64,000 bases of DNA from Maribellus sp. CM-23 (GTDB lineage: Bacteria; Bacteroidota; Bacteroidia; Bacteroidales; Prolixibacteraceae), in the NCBI RefSeq assembly GCF_021354595.1, contig NZ_JADWYJ010000001.1, positions 1,031,446 through 1,095,445 on the forward strand, read 5' to 3'. Below are positions 27,909-36,195 of the stretch, one piece after another (positions within the stretch are counted from its first letter, which is position 1; each line of letters begins with the position of its first letter). The position numbers and the translations under genes are program-made. The notes beneath the pieces are model-generated. The model did no database searches, was not told the origin of the DNA, and was given only the letters and a program-made list of their open reading frames with translations.

Positions 27909-27928
27909 TAACGCATAGCAATTATCAT

Positions 27929-29785
27929 ATGAAAACTTTAACCACACTAATCATCACCCTGATACTATCACAAACGCTTTGGGCAAAGTCGAAAGAAACA
28001 ATTTTCGTAGAAGCGGAAAGCTTTTCAAACACGGGAGGTTGGGTAATCGACCAGCAATTTATAAATGAGATGGGCTCGCCTTACCTGATGGCACACGGCA
28101 TGGGCATCCCGGTAAAAGATGCCGAAACCATCGTTAAATTCCCCAAAACAGGAAAATATTACCTGTTTGTTCGCACAAAAGACTGGGCTGCTCAGTGGTC
28201 TGATGCTGAAGCTCCCGGACGATTCCAGGTTTTGATAAACGGAAAACCTGTAAACAAAACATTTGGTACCGAAAAAAATGACTGGGACTGGATCAAAGGC
28301 GGAGAAGTAGAAATAACTCAAAAAGAAACAAGTATTGCACTTCACGACCTAAGCGGTTTTAACGGGCGCTGTGATGCACTCATTTTTTCTGCCGACCCTG
28401 AATTCAACCCGGTTAACGAATTAAATGCCTTAACAGCGTATCGCCACAAAATGCTGGGGATCCCCGATAAACCCAAAAATGCAGGGACATACGATTTTGT
28501 TGTTGTCGGAGGAGGAATGGGAGGCGTGTGTGCCGCTATCTCAGCTGCACGGCTTGGCGTAAAAGTGGCACTCATTCAAAACCGACCGGTACTCGGAGGA
28601 AACAACAGTTCGGAGGTACGCGTTCATTTAGGAGCAAGAATTAAACAGGATCCCTGGCCCAACCTTGGAAACCTGGTAAATGAAATAGGACCGGAACGCG
28701 GAGGAAACGCACAACCAAAAGACTATTACGAAGACGACAAAAAACTAAAAGCTGTTCTGGCAGAAAAAAACATCACATTGTTCCTGAATTGTAATGCCGA
28801 CGGAGTGGAGATGGAAGGAAATAAGATTGCTGCAGTTACTGCTCAAAGTATTATTACCGGTGAACGCTTTATTTTTAAAGCTCCACTTTTTGCTGATTGC
28901 ACCGGAGACGGAACCATTGGTGTTTTGGCAGGAGCCGACTTTATGCAAGGCCGCGAAAGCCGCGATGTTTTTGGAGAGCCTACCGCCCCTGAAGTTTCCG
29001 ACAATCTTACCATGGGAGCCTCGGTTCAATGGTTTTCAAATAAAAAGGAAAAACCGGCTCCTTTCCCTGATATTAAATGGGGGATTGAAATGAACGAGGA
29101 AAAATCGCATGCACTTACCCGGGGGGACTGGGATTGGGAAACCGGAATGGGCGTAGATCAGACAAAAGATTTCGAACGTGTTCGCGACTATGGAATGCTG
29201 GTTGTCTTTTCGAATTGGTCGTATATCAAAAATCACTCATCGGTAAAAGACAAATTTGCCAACGAACAACTGCAATGGGTGGCCTTTATTGCCGGAAAGC
29301 GCGAAACACGCCGCCTGGTAGGAGACTATGTTTTGAATGAAAACGATTTGCGAAACCATACCGTTTATCCCGATGGCACTGCACCAACCACCTGGACAAT
29401 GGACCTGCATTATCCCCATCCTGAAAATGCAGAATTGTTTCCTGATGCACCTTTTCGTTCCATTGCAAAACACATTGAAATCTATCCCTACCCCATCCCC
29501 TTTCGCTGCCTATACTCTAAAAATGTTGACAATCTGCTGATGGCCGGACGCCACATAAGCGTTTCACACGTAGCTTTAGGGACAACACGTCTGATGCGAA
29601 CAATTGGGATGATGGGAGAAGTGATAGGAATGGCTGCATCAGTATGCAAGAAGGAAAACACAACGCCAAGAGGTATTTACAATAATTATTTTGCCCAAAT
29701 GGAGAAACTCATGGACAAAGGCGTTGGAGATACCAGTCTTCCAAACAAACAAACATATAACCTGGGAGGAACGTTAAAGAAATAA
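27929..29785 (+). CDS. Secreted FAD-dependent oxidoreductase with N-terminal beta-rich module (paralogue 2)
   Basis: 618 residues, same architecture as the protein at 23393. Signal peptide 1-19 (LILSQTLWAK); module ~24-155 (FVEAESFSNTGGWVIDQQ, LHDLSGFNGRCDALIF); FAD motif GGGMGG at 194-199; NRPVLGGNNSSEVRVHLGARI; ADCTGDGTIGVLAGADFMQGRES; C-terminal LLMAGRHISVSHVALGTTRLMRTIGMMGEV. The two proteins align along their whole length, but this one lacks the ~25-residue insert (VGHWNLWEAQRNPDSERSKK region) of paralogue 1. It is 20 bp after the lipoprotein gene and 21 bp before the DxxTGAT protein, so these three form one operon. Because the signal is Sec-type rather than Tat, FAD must be bound after export. 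Confidence 0.87.
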   Translation: MKTLTTLIITLILSQTLWAKSKETIFVEAESFSNTGGWVIDQQFINEMGSPYLMAHGMGIPVKDAETIVKFPKTGKYYLFVRTKDWAAQWSDAEAPGRFQVLINGKPVNKTFGTEKNDWDWIKGGEVEITQKETSIALHDLSGFNGRCDALIFSADPEFNPVNELNALTAYRHKMLGIPDKPKNAGTYDFVVVGGGMGGVCAAISAARLGVKVALIQNRPVLGGNNSSEVRVHLGARIKQDPWPNLGNLVNEIGPERGGNAQPKDYYEDDKKLKAVLAEKNITLFLNCNADGVEMEGNKIAAVTAQSIITGERFIFKAPLFADCTGDGTIGVLAGADFMQGRESRDVFGEPTAPEVSDNLTMGASVQWFSNKKEKPAPFPDIKWGIEMNEEKSHALTRGDWDWETGMGVDQTKDFERVRDYGMLVVFSNWSYIKNHSSVKDKFANEQLQWVAFIAGKRETRRLVGDYVLNENDLRNHTVYPDGTAPTTWTMDLHYPHPENAELFPDAPFRSIAKHIEIYPYPIPFRCLYSKNVDNLLMAGRHISVSHVALGTTRLMRTIGMMGEVIGMAASVCKKENTTPRGIYNNYFAQMEKLMDKGVGDTSLPNKQTYNLGGTLKK

Positions 29786-29806
29786 AAATTCACACACAAA
29801 AGTTGA

Positions 29807-30919
29807 ATGAATAAAAATAAGCTTACCAGTAGTATGATAATTACATTGATTGCAGTTATCATACTACTGTCTTCTTCTTTTGATATTCGTTTCATAAATA
29901 AATCGGAACCTGCTTTTCACTTTTTAACCGAAGATTCCATCAACATTGAAGTAATTGCCCTATTCGAGCAGGATTCTGTATTAAGCGGCTACAAAGCTTA
30001 TGTGTTTTCTCCGGTTTGTGAAGACACTACCTGTTACCCGGTAGAACTTGAGTTTTATTGGGATGTGCTGGGCAGATTTCAGAGGTATGAGATATTTCCG
30101 GGCAGGGAGTTGACAAAACTCGATCACAAGCCGTTTACCGATGCCGACTATAAAACTCTTTCAAAACTTCTACTAAACAATGAACCCGCGTTTTTGGAAA
30201 TGAAACGCGAGGATTTGGTTGTGAAAGTAAAAAAAGATACAGTTGACGGATACACCGGAGCCACCATTGCCGCCATTAAAAATGAAGTCATCGCAGGAGC
30301 GGTGTACAGTTGTTACACCCTATGGCACATTGCACATGGTATTGTAGCCGACAGCATCAAAAATCATACGCAAAAGCACTTTAATCAGGAGCTACTGAAA
30401 AAGTTGTTTGATTCGGGTGAAATAGAAGTAGCCTATTACTTAACTAGCCGACTAAACGAAGATCAATGCTTCACATTTCTTCCCGAAATACAAAAGCTTT
30501 TGAGCGAAAGCGGAGGATTCCTGGCTCAACACATACTTGATCAGCTCCCTCAAAAAGTGATTAGCTCGGAGAGTTTCCAGAATTCGATGGTCTCAATTAT
30601 GCCGAACCTTGATTATTATGCACAAAAAAGCTTATTGCAACGTTTAGACGGCACACTGACTTCAGATAAACTGGGAAAAGTTTTGGCAGAAAGTATTGAG
30701 CCACGGGGCTCTTTGCACAACGAATTGATCATCGAAATCTTTTGCGACAACAAGAGTCAACTTGATCCTGAATTGTATCAAACCTTTCTTCAGCAACTAC
30801 TGACAAAGCAAGTGATGCTGAATAAAATACAGTCGGAAAACATTAAGGAACTGGTAAAAAACGACAAACAACTAAAAGTCTACCTTAAAAATCTGAAGCA
30901 AAAAGGACTTGTTCAATAA
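29807..30919 (+). CDS. N-terminally anchored protein with a DxxTGAT flavinylation-type motif and helical repeats
   Basis: 370 residues. A hydrophobic N-terminus (~10-24, IIITLIAVIILLSS-like) should anchor it with the rest outside the cytoplasm. Residues 71 and 76 are cysteines (VCEDTTCYPVELEFYWDVLGRF). At 147-153 it reads DGYTGAT, which fits the Dxx(S/T)GAT acceptor motif where the flavin transferase ApbE attaches FMN to the last Thr (here Thr153), as in NqrC/RnfG. The following IKNEVIAGAVYSCYTLWHIAHG is helical, and residues ~185-370 look like HEAT-type repeats. I infer an electron carrier for the FAD oxidoreductase 21 bp upstream. No apbE gene is in the window and flavinylation is unproven. 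Confidence 0.78.
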   Translation: MNKNKLTSSMIITLIAVIILLSSSFDIRFINKSEPAFHFLTEDSINIEVIALFEQDSVLSGYKAYVFSPVCEDTTCYPVELEFYWDVLGRFQRYEIFPGRELTKLDHKPFTDADYKTLSKLLLNNEPAFLEMKREDLVVKVKKDTVDGYTGATIAAIKNEVIAGAVYSCYTLWHIAHGIVADSIKNHTQKHFNQELLKKLFDSGEIEVAYYLTSRLNEDQCFTFLPEIQKLLSESGGFLAQHILDQLPQKVISSESFQNSMVSIMPNLDYYAQKSLLQRLDGTLTSDKLGKVLAESIEPRGSLHNELIIEIFCDNKSQLDPELYQTFLQQLLTKQVMLNKIQSENIKELVKNDKQLKVYLKNLKQKGLVQ

Positions 30920-30965
30920 GAAAAGCCCTCTAACCTCTGAACGAATAATCTGAAAATCAAACAAA

Positions 30966-31349
30966 TTAACTCTCTCTCAATGAATTAGCATACGACGCTC
31001 TTGTCTCCTGAATTCCATCCATATTTTCGACCGCCCAACCAACAAGACCGTGTATGTGTGGAAGCAGAGACTTCCCTCTTGGTGTGAGTTCGTACTCAAC
31101 TTTCGGCGGAATCTGCGGATAAACGGTACGCTTCACCAATCCATCCGCTTCCAGCGTTTTCAGAGTTACCGAAAGCATTTTCTGTGAAATGGTTTTTATA
31201 CAGGTATAAATTTCGTTAAACCTTAACACCTGTCCGTCTTCCAGTACTAACAGCACCAATACCGACCATTTATCACCAAAACGATCCACTACATTCCGAA
31301 CCGGGCAATGCTCGGGATCTCCGTACTTTTCCCAAATATTTACTTCCAT
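30966..31349 (-). CDS. HxlR-family winged-helix transcription regulator
   Basis: 127 residues. Typical HxlR layout: a Cys near the start (DPEHCPVRNVVDRFGDKWSVLVLLVL), then the winged helix (LRFNEIYTCIKTISQKMLSVTLKTLEADGLVKRTVYPQIPPKVEYELTPRGKSLLPHI). The conserved Cys20-region residue is used for redox or electrophile sensing in several members. It is divergent from a QorB-like quinone reductase gene, a common pairing in which the regulator represses or activates the reductase in response to quinones or aldehydes. Confidence 0.92.
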   Translation of the reverse strand: MEVNIWEKYGDPEHCPVRNVVDRFGDKWSVLVLLVLEDGQVLRFNEIYTCIKTISQKMLSVTLKTLEADGLVKRTVYPQIPPKVEYELTPRGKSLLPHIHGLVGWAVENMDGIQETRASYANSLRES

Positions 31350-31404
31350 TTGCCTGAAATTAATACTGCTTTCGAACCGAATGATTTACTCACAATCTTC
31401 AATT

Positions 31405-31595
31405 ACCAAAAGTAATTACTATAATTTAAGTGAGCAAGTTTACTTTGGTTATTAATTAAATATTAAGTATTTTATTTTTAAATAATTGATATCTACTGAA
31501 TATCAGCATTACTAACTTCAGGGTAAGTAACAAACAGTAGCGTACGTTCTTGGTTTTATAAAAGCCTTATTTTAACTTTGACTAACCAAAAGTTA
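31405..31595. promoter_or_regulatory. Putative HxlR operators in the hxlR-like/qorB-like divergent region
   Basis: The region 31350-31744 is AT-rich and holds three related elements: ACCAAAAGTAATTAC (31405-31419), its inverted form GTTTACTTTGGTTA (31438-31451), and a palindrome TAACTTT-9 bp-AAAGTTA (31573-31595) that overlaps AACCAAAAGTTATTA. The repeated AACCAAAAGT word in both orientations suggests a regulator site. The two left copies lie ~55-100 bp before the hxlR-like start, the right copy ~150 bp before the reductase. Confidence 0.5.
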
Positions 31596-31715
31596 TTAAA
31601 GTACTTTTTGATAGCAATAATTATTAAATAAATTGAAAGGAATAAAGAAATGAAACGAGCATGAGAAAGTATCCACACACAGGCAGATAATTAAAATCAT
31701 GCGAGTTCCATCTTA

Positions 31716-31723
31716 TACCTTTG
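31716..31723 (+). promoter_or_regulatory. Possible -7 box of the quinone reductase gene
   Basis: TACCTTTG matches TAnnTTTG and ends 21 bp before the ATG at 31745. It has no clear -33 partner, as expected for an activator-dependent promoter, though that is inference. Confidence 0.45.
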
Positions 31724-31744
31724 AAAACAAACAATATTAATAAG

Positions 31745-32596
31745 ATGAAAATTGGAGTTACAGGAGCAACCGGTCAATTGGGCCGTCTCGTAGTTAGTGA
31801 ACTACAAAAAAGAACATCGTCAGACAACATTGTAGCATTGGTACGTACCCCTGAAAAAGCAAGTGATTTGGGAGTAGCAACAGTGGCATTCAACTATTCA
31901 AAACCGGAACAGTTGGAAGACGCACTAGCTGGGGTTGACAATTTGTTGCTCATTTCAAGCAATGAAATCGGGCAACGTGCACCACAGCATAAAAATGTAA
32001 TTGAAGCAGCCAAAAAGGCAGGCGTAAAATGGATTGTTTATACAAGTCTTTTACATGCCGACACCTCAACATTAAACCTTGCTGGCGAACACCTGGCAAC
32101 CGAAAAAATGTTGAAAGAATCGGGAATTGATTACACGGTTTTGCGTAACGGATGGTATTCAGAAAACTATACTGCTTCGGTTCCGGGAGCACTGGCTGGT
32201 GGAGCATTTCTGGGTAGTGCCGCCAATGCGAAAATAGCCTCAGCAGCGCGCGCCGATTTTGCAGAAGCTGCAGCAGTTGTGCTAACCAGCGAAAATCACA
32301 AAGGCAAAGTTTACGAACTTGCCGGGGATGAAGCTTACACTTTGACCGACCTGGCTACTGAAATTTCGAAGCAAACCGGGAAAGACATCGCCTATAAAAA
32401 CCTGCCGGAAGCTGAATATGCTGCCATTTTGAAAAGTTTTGGGCTACCGGAAGGCTTGGCCGACGGACTTGCCAGTTGGGATGTTAGTGCATCAAAAGGA
32501 GATTTATACGACAACGGGAAACAGCTTTCAGCCTTAATTGACAGAGCAACCACTCCTATTTCAGCCTCAGTAGCCGAAGCGCTTAAAACTGCTTAA
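31745..32596 (+). CDS. NAD(P)H:quinone reductase of the NmrA-like SDR family (QorB/YtfG type)
   Basis: 283 residues from the ATG at 31745; an upstream TTG at 31721 overlaps the -7 box and is rejected as start. The N-terminus has the SDR nucleotide motif GATGQLG (7-13). Further landmarks are LISSNEIGQRAPQHKNVIEAAKKAGVK, IVYTSLLHAD, TEKMLKESGIDYTVLRNGWYSENY and YELAGDEAYTLTDLA, all typical of QorB, which reduces quinones with NADPH in the cytosol. It is divergent from an HxlR regulator. The role would be protection against reactive quinones. Confidence 0.9.
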   Translation: MKIGVTGATGQLGRLVVSELQKRTSSDNIVALVRTPEKASDLGVATVAFNYSKPEQLEDALAGVDNLLLISSNEIGQRAPQHKNVIEAAKKAGVKWIVYTSLLHADTSTLNLAGEHLATEKMLKESGIDYTVLRNGWYSENYTASVPGALAGGAFLGSAANAKIASAARADFAEAAAVVLTSENHKGKVYELAGDEAYTLTDLATEISKQTGKDIAYKNLPEAEYAAILKSFGLPEGLADGLASWDVSASKGDLYDNGKQLSALIDRATTPISASVAEALKTA

Positions 32597-32833
32597 CAAA
32601 ACAGTGAAACAAAAACAATTAGGGAGAAGGATTACATAGCCAGTAAACTTAATGGAGGACTTGCAACAATTAAGCTGAATTTCGACAACATCATCAAAAG
32701 GAGTTACATAAATGGTAGCTCCTTTATTCTTGGGAAAACCGGCCAATACGCAATATTTCCCCAACAATTTTAAAAACCAACGCAACCAATTCATTCGCAC
32801 TTCCATCTAAATAGAAATCCAAACTTGCTGATA

Positions 32834-33673
32834 ATGAAAAAGTACCTGGCGCTGTTTTTCCTTTTTGCCCTCATTTGGAGTTGCGACGATGATGATTCGG
32901 ACTTTTTGGAGGCCTGTTTTACCTATCAGTTCAGCGACACAACCGAAGGCCAAATTCATTTTACCAACTGTTCAGAAAATGCTAGCAGCTACTTGTGGGA
33001 GTTCGGCGATGGTGAAACTTCGACCGAGAAAAACCCGGTTCACACATTTTCCTCTTCACCTCCTTATTTTGTGAGTTTAACCGCCCAAAAGGGACGCTTG
33101 AAGGATACTTACACTGCGTCAATTGGAAATATTACAGTTTTCAAACCCAACATCTATATTTACCCAACCGAGCAAACCGATCTTTGTGTGAAAATCGAAT
33201 TTCCGCTGGGAGGAGAAGTTATTGAATCGATTCCGGAATATGGCGGCGAATGGTGCGTCAATGTTCTTCCCAATGGACTGATTGACAATCAATACACATT
33301 TTTGTTTTACGAAAGCTCGCAACCCGACATTTTTCAAGACAAGGAAGGGTGGTGCATTCCCCGCAGCGAGCTAAAATCTTTCTTCGAAAACAACCTGCAA
33401 CAGTACAATTTCTCGCCACAGGAAATCACTGATTTTACCGATTACTGGGTTCCGCGACTCAATACCAACAGCTTTTATCTGATCTATCCGCAAACCAATG
33501 AAATCATCGATAAAGCCATTCAGCTTAATTTTTCAACCCAGCCGGATAATATAGGCCGCCTGTTTTACCTGATAACCGGTGCCAACAAGGCTAAAGTTTT
33601 AAAAGAGCCGGAAATAAATCCATTGGAACGAAATGACTTCTACGTAACTGAATGGGGAGTCATACTAAAATAA
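32834..33673 (+). CDS. PKD-domain lipoprotein of unknown function
   Basis: 279 residues from the ATG at 32834 (a TTG at 32825 is also in frame). Lipobox IWSC with Cys17, followed by four Asp residues, consistent with surface export in Bacteroidota. A PKD domain lies at ~30-95 (IHFTNCSENASSYLWEFGDGETSTEKNPVHTF). The remaining ~185 residues (PNIYIYPTEQTDLCVKIEFPLGGEV, IPEYGGEWCVNVLPNGLIDNQYTFLFYESS, WGVILK at the end) form a beta-rich region I do not recognise; four of its cysteines could pair. A bidirectional terminator follows. It stands alone. Confidence 0.82.
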   Translation: MKKYLALFFLFALIWSCDDDDSDFLEACFTYQFSDTTEGQIHFTNCSENASSYLWEFGDGETSTEKNPVHTFSSSPPYFVSLTAQKGRLKDTYTASIGNITVFKPNIYIYPTEQTDLCVKIEFPLGGEVIESIPEYGGEWCVNVLPNGLIDNQYTFLFYESSQPDIFQDKEGWCIPRSELKSFFENNLQQYNFSPQEITDFTDYWVPRLNTNSFYLIYPQTNEIIDKAIQLNFSTQPDNIGRLFYLITGANKAKVLKEPEINPLERNDFYVTEWGVILK

Positions 33674-33710
33674 AACTTCAGTTTTCGTTGCTGCAATTAA
33701 TAGATCAAAG

Positions 33711-33755
33711 AAGAAGAGGCTGTTCGATTGTATTTCGGCAGCCTCTCTCTTTTAT
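33711..33755. terminator. Bidirectional terminator between the PKD lipoprotein and the efflux operon
   Basis: Arms AGAGGCTG (33715-33722) and CAGCCTCT (33739-33746), then CTCTTTTAT on the plus strand and, on the minus strand, TCTTCTTTG. It lies between two convergent transcription units. Confidence 0.78.
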
Positions 33756-33775
33756 GTCGTCTTCTAGCACCTAGC

Positions 33776-34996
33776 TCACGTATGGCTTTTTTCTTTTAGT
33801 TTTGAATTATCGGCGTAAACATGCAGGTAAAAATACACCAGTGTGAATACGGCATAAACCGCGGCCTGTATGTACAAAGCAATCATGTCGTACCGGATAT
33901 CAGACATACCCACCCCCATGGTTCGCAGACGCAGGTAGGCAGGAATAGCGGTAGTTCCGGGAAATATTTTGGACAACACCACCAGCCATTCGGGCATGGC
34001 CGAAACCGGCCACGAAATGCCACTTAAAAACAAAGCGATGGGCGACAGGAACACCATAAAAACAATCGCTGATTCGCGGTGTTTGAACAACGTCGAAAGC
34101 GCTATCCCGAGAAAAATGACCGCCAGTAAGAAAGGGAACAACAGCATCATCATATGCAGGATGCTTCCTTTATCGGGATAATTGAACCAGTGGTGTACCA
34201 AAATTACAGCCAGTGCCACATTGAATAACGAAACCAGCAGATAGGCCCCGGTTTTCCCCAGCAAATAAGGAAGAACTTCCCTTCTTCGCTTGTACTCCGG
34301 AAGCAAAAATGGGGTTTTCTTTGATGCAGAGAAAGAACCTCCCAAAATCCCGATTCCAATCAGCAAGGTTTGCTGAATGATAATCAGGATTAAACCCGGC
34401 ATAACAAAACTCCCGTACGACGCGCTTGGGTTGTACAAAATATGCGTATGTGGGCTGATCGGGCTGCTGGCCACCACTGCCTGGTCAAACGACTTGCCCT
34501 CAATCATGTAGCGCTGAACAGCCACACCGGCGTTAAAATACGAGTTAACCATGTTCGAAGCCAGAATCTCCGTTTTATACTTCAGAAAATAACTTCCATC
34601 GGCATAAACAGAAACATGCGCCTGTTTCCCGTCCAAAATGTCTTTTCCAAAACCTTTAGGGATCAGCAGCACACCCTTTATTTCATCTTTCATGAATAAA
34701 TTCTCGGCCTCATCAAGGCTCGAAGGATTGCAGCTTACGTCCAGTTCGTTTGTAGCGTCGAGCATTCGGGAATACTGCCGGCTAAAAGAGCTTTGATCAA
34801 GATCGACCACGCCAACCGGCAATTCGGTAAGAACCTCGCCAGAATAGCCGATCGAGTATACCAGCGGGTAAATAATCATCGCGCCAATCAAAATAAGCAT
34901 CGCCCCCTTATCAGCAAGAACTTCCTTTAATTCCTGCTTAAAATGAATGGCAATCAGCTCCAGACTTCCCGGATTATGTTCTTTTTCGGTCATCAT
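33776..34996 (-). CDS. ABC-2 type transporter permease (efflux), second copy
   Basis: 406 residues from the ATG at 34996, 5 bp after the previous stop; a TTG at 35017 would overlap the upstream gene by 16 bp. Architecture is that of the YbhS/YhhJ drug-export permeases: one N-terminal helix (DKGAMLILIGAMIIYPLVYSI), a ~150-residue extracytoplasmic domain (LPVGVVDLDQSSFSRQYSRMLDAT, GVLLIPKGFGKDIL), then five C-terminal helices (VMPGLILIIIQQTLLIGIGI, VFMVFLSPIALFLSGISWP). It forms an export unit with the neighbouring permease, HlyD-type adaptor and TolC-type channel. No ATP-binding subunit is encoded in this operon. Confidence 0.9.
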   Translation of the reverse strand: MMTEKEHNPGSLELIAIHFKQELKEVLADKGAMLILIGAMIIYPLVYSIGYSGEVLTELPVGVVDLDQSSFSRQYSRMLDATNELDVSCNPSSLDEAENLFMKDEIKGVLLIPKGFGKDILDGKQAHVSVYADGSYFLKYKTEILASNMVNSYFNAGVAVQRYMIEGKSFDQAVVASSPISPHTHILYNPSASYGSFVMPGLILIIIQQTLLIGIGILGGSFSASKKTPFLLPEYKRRREVLPYLLGKTGAYLLVSLFNVALAVILVHHWFNYPDKGSILHMMMLLFPFLLAVIFLGIALSTLFKHRESAIVFMVFLSPIALFLSGISWPVSAMPEWLVVLSKIFPGTTAIPAYLRLRTMGVGMSDIRYDMIALYIQAAVYAVFTLVYFYLHVYADNSKLKEKSHT

Positions 34997-35001
34997 TTTT
35001 C

Positions 35002-36189
35002 TTATGCTTTTCCCCAATATTTTTCATCGCCCAGGCGACGTTTGTACAACTTAAAGCCGGTAAAGGCCAGTAATTGAAAAATCAGAATGTAACAAATGTA
35101 GATCAGTGCGTCGCTCTTGGGTCCTCCGTACAGCGATTGCGATATAAACAGTTTTTCCCAACAGGTAAACGGAAAAAGTGCGGCAAAAATGCGCGCAACC
35201 AAAGGCATTCCTTCAAAAGGAAAGGTAAGCCCCGAGAATGTTACGGCCATCATTGAATAGGCGCTGGCAATCGACAACGACAGACGCAGGTTGTAAGTGA
35301 GCGCTACCAGCCAAACCCCCAGCAACTGGTAGGTAAGCATGGTAATCAATTGCCCGAACAGGATCAGGAAAAAACTGCCGTTCATCGGCATACCTCCAAA
35401 TTCGTACAACAGTACATTTATCAGCATGGCAAATCCGGTAAAAATCACGGTATACGGAAACATTTTCCCGGCAATGGCCAGCCTCACGCTCGAATTACTG
35501 GCTTCCAGCAATTCACGGCCGGTACCTCGTTTCAACTCATTTCCAAACGTATAAATCGACGCCAGAAAAGCAAACAGGTACAACATAATGTTCATCATCG
35601 CCGAATTCAAAAAGTAGTTGTAGTTTCCGTATGGGTTGAACAGTATGTGTTGCCGCAATTCAACCGGCATTACCCGTGCCATGGCCTGTGCTTCGTTCTT
35701 TTCGTCCAGCAGTTGTTTTTTTAGCTGAATGCCGGCTGAGATCGTGCCCACCGTTTTCAGTACTGCGCGTTGGATAATTCCGCCCGTCAGCACGTTGGTG
35801 CCGTTAATGTAGGCAGGAACAACCGCTTCCTCTTCCCGGTAAACCTTATTCTCCAAACCGGATGGCAGCAACACAATGGCATCCACCTGAGCGCTTTCCA
35901 GCATTTCGCGTGCCTGAAAAATATCGGCCGGCGATGCCACCACAGCCAGATCAGGCGAAGCCTCCAGTGCATTTCTCAATTTAATGGAAAGACTGGAATT
36001 ATCGTGGTCGACAACCGCAATGGGCAAATCGCGTGTTACTCCCTGCCTGAAAATAAAATACAGCAGAAAGATACCGATCAGAGGCCCCAGGAACAAAAGG
36101 AAACGGTAAGCTGGATTGTGCTTGATCCTTTCGGCCTCGCGCCCCATCACCATAAATATCGGATGTCTTTTCGGGATGCTCATCTCCAT
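35002..36189 (-). CDS. ABC-2 type transporter permease (efflux), first copy
   Basis: 395 residues, same layout as the downstream permease: N-terminal helix (YRFLLFLGPLIGIFLLYFIF), extracytoplasmic domain (LPIAVVDHDNSSLSIKLRNALEASPDLAVV, DAIVLLPSGLENKVYREE), and a C-terminal block of helices (MMNIMLYLFAFLASIYTFGNELKRGTGRELLEASNSS, AYSMMAVTFSGLTFPFEGMP). It belongs to the YbhR-like branch. The gene is 6 bp after the adaptor gene and the next permease follows with 5 bp, so the two are translated together and are likely to form a heterodimer. Confidence 0.9.
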   Translation of the reverse strand: MEMSIPKRHPIFMVMGREAERIKHNPAYRFLLFLGPLIGIFLLYFIFRQGVTRDLPIAVVDHDNSSLSIKLRNALEASPDLAVVASPADIFQAREMLESAQVDAIVLLPSGLENKVYREEEAVVPAYINGTNVLTGGIIQRAVLKTVGTISAGIQLKKQLLDEKNEAQAMARVMPVELRQHILFNPYGNYNYFLNSAMMNIMLYLFAFLASIYTFGNELKRGTGRELLEASNSSVRLAIAGKMFPYTVIFTGFAMLINVLLYEFGGMPMNGSFFLILFGQLITMLTYQLLGVWLVALTYNLRLSLSIASAYSMMAVTFSGLTFPFEGMPLVARIFAALFPFTCWEKLFISQSLYGGPKSDALIYICYILIFQLLAFTGFKLYKRRLGDEKYWGKA

Positions 36190-36195
36190 CTGTTT

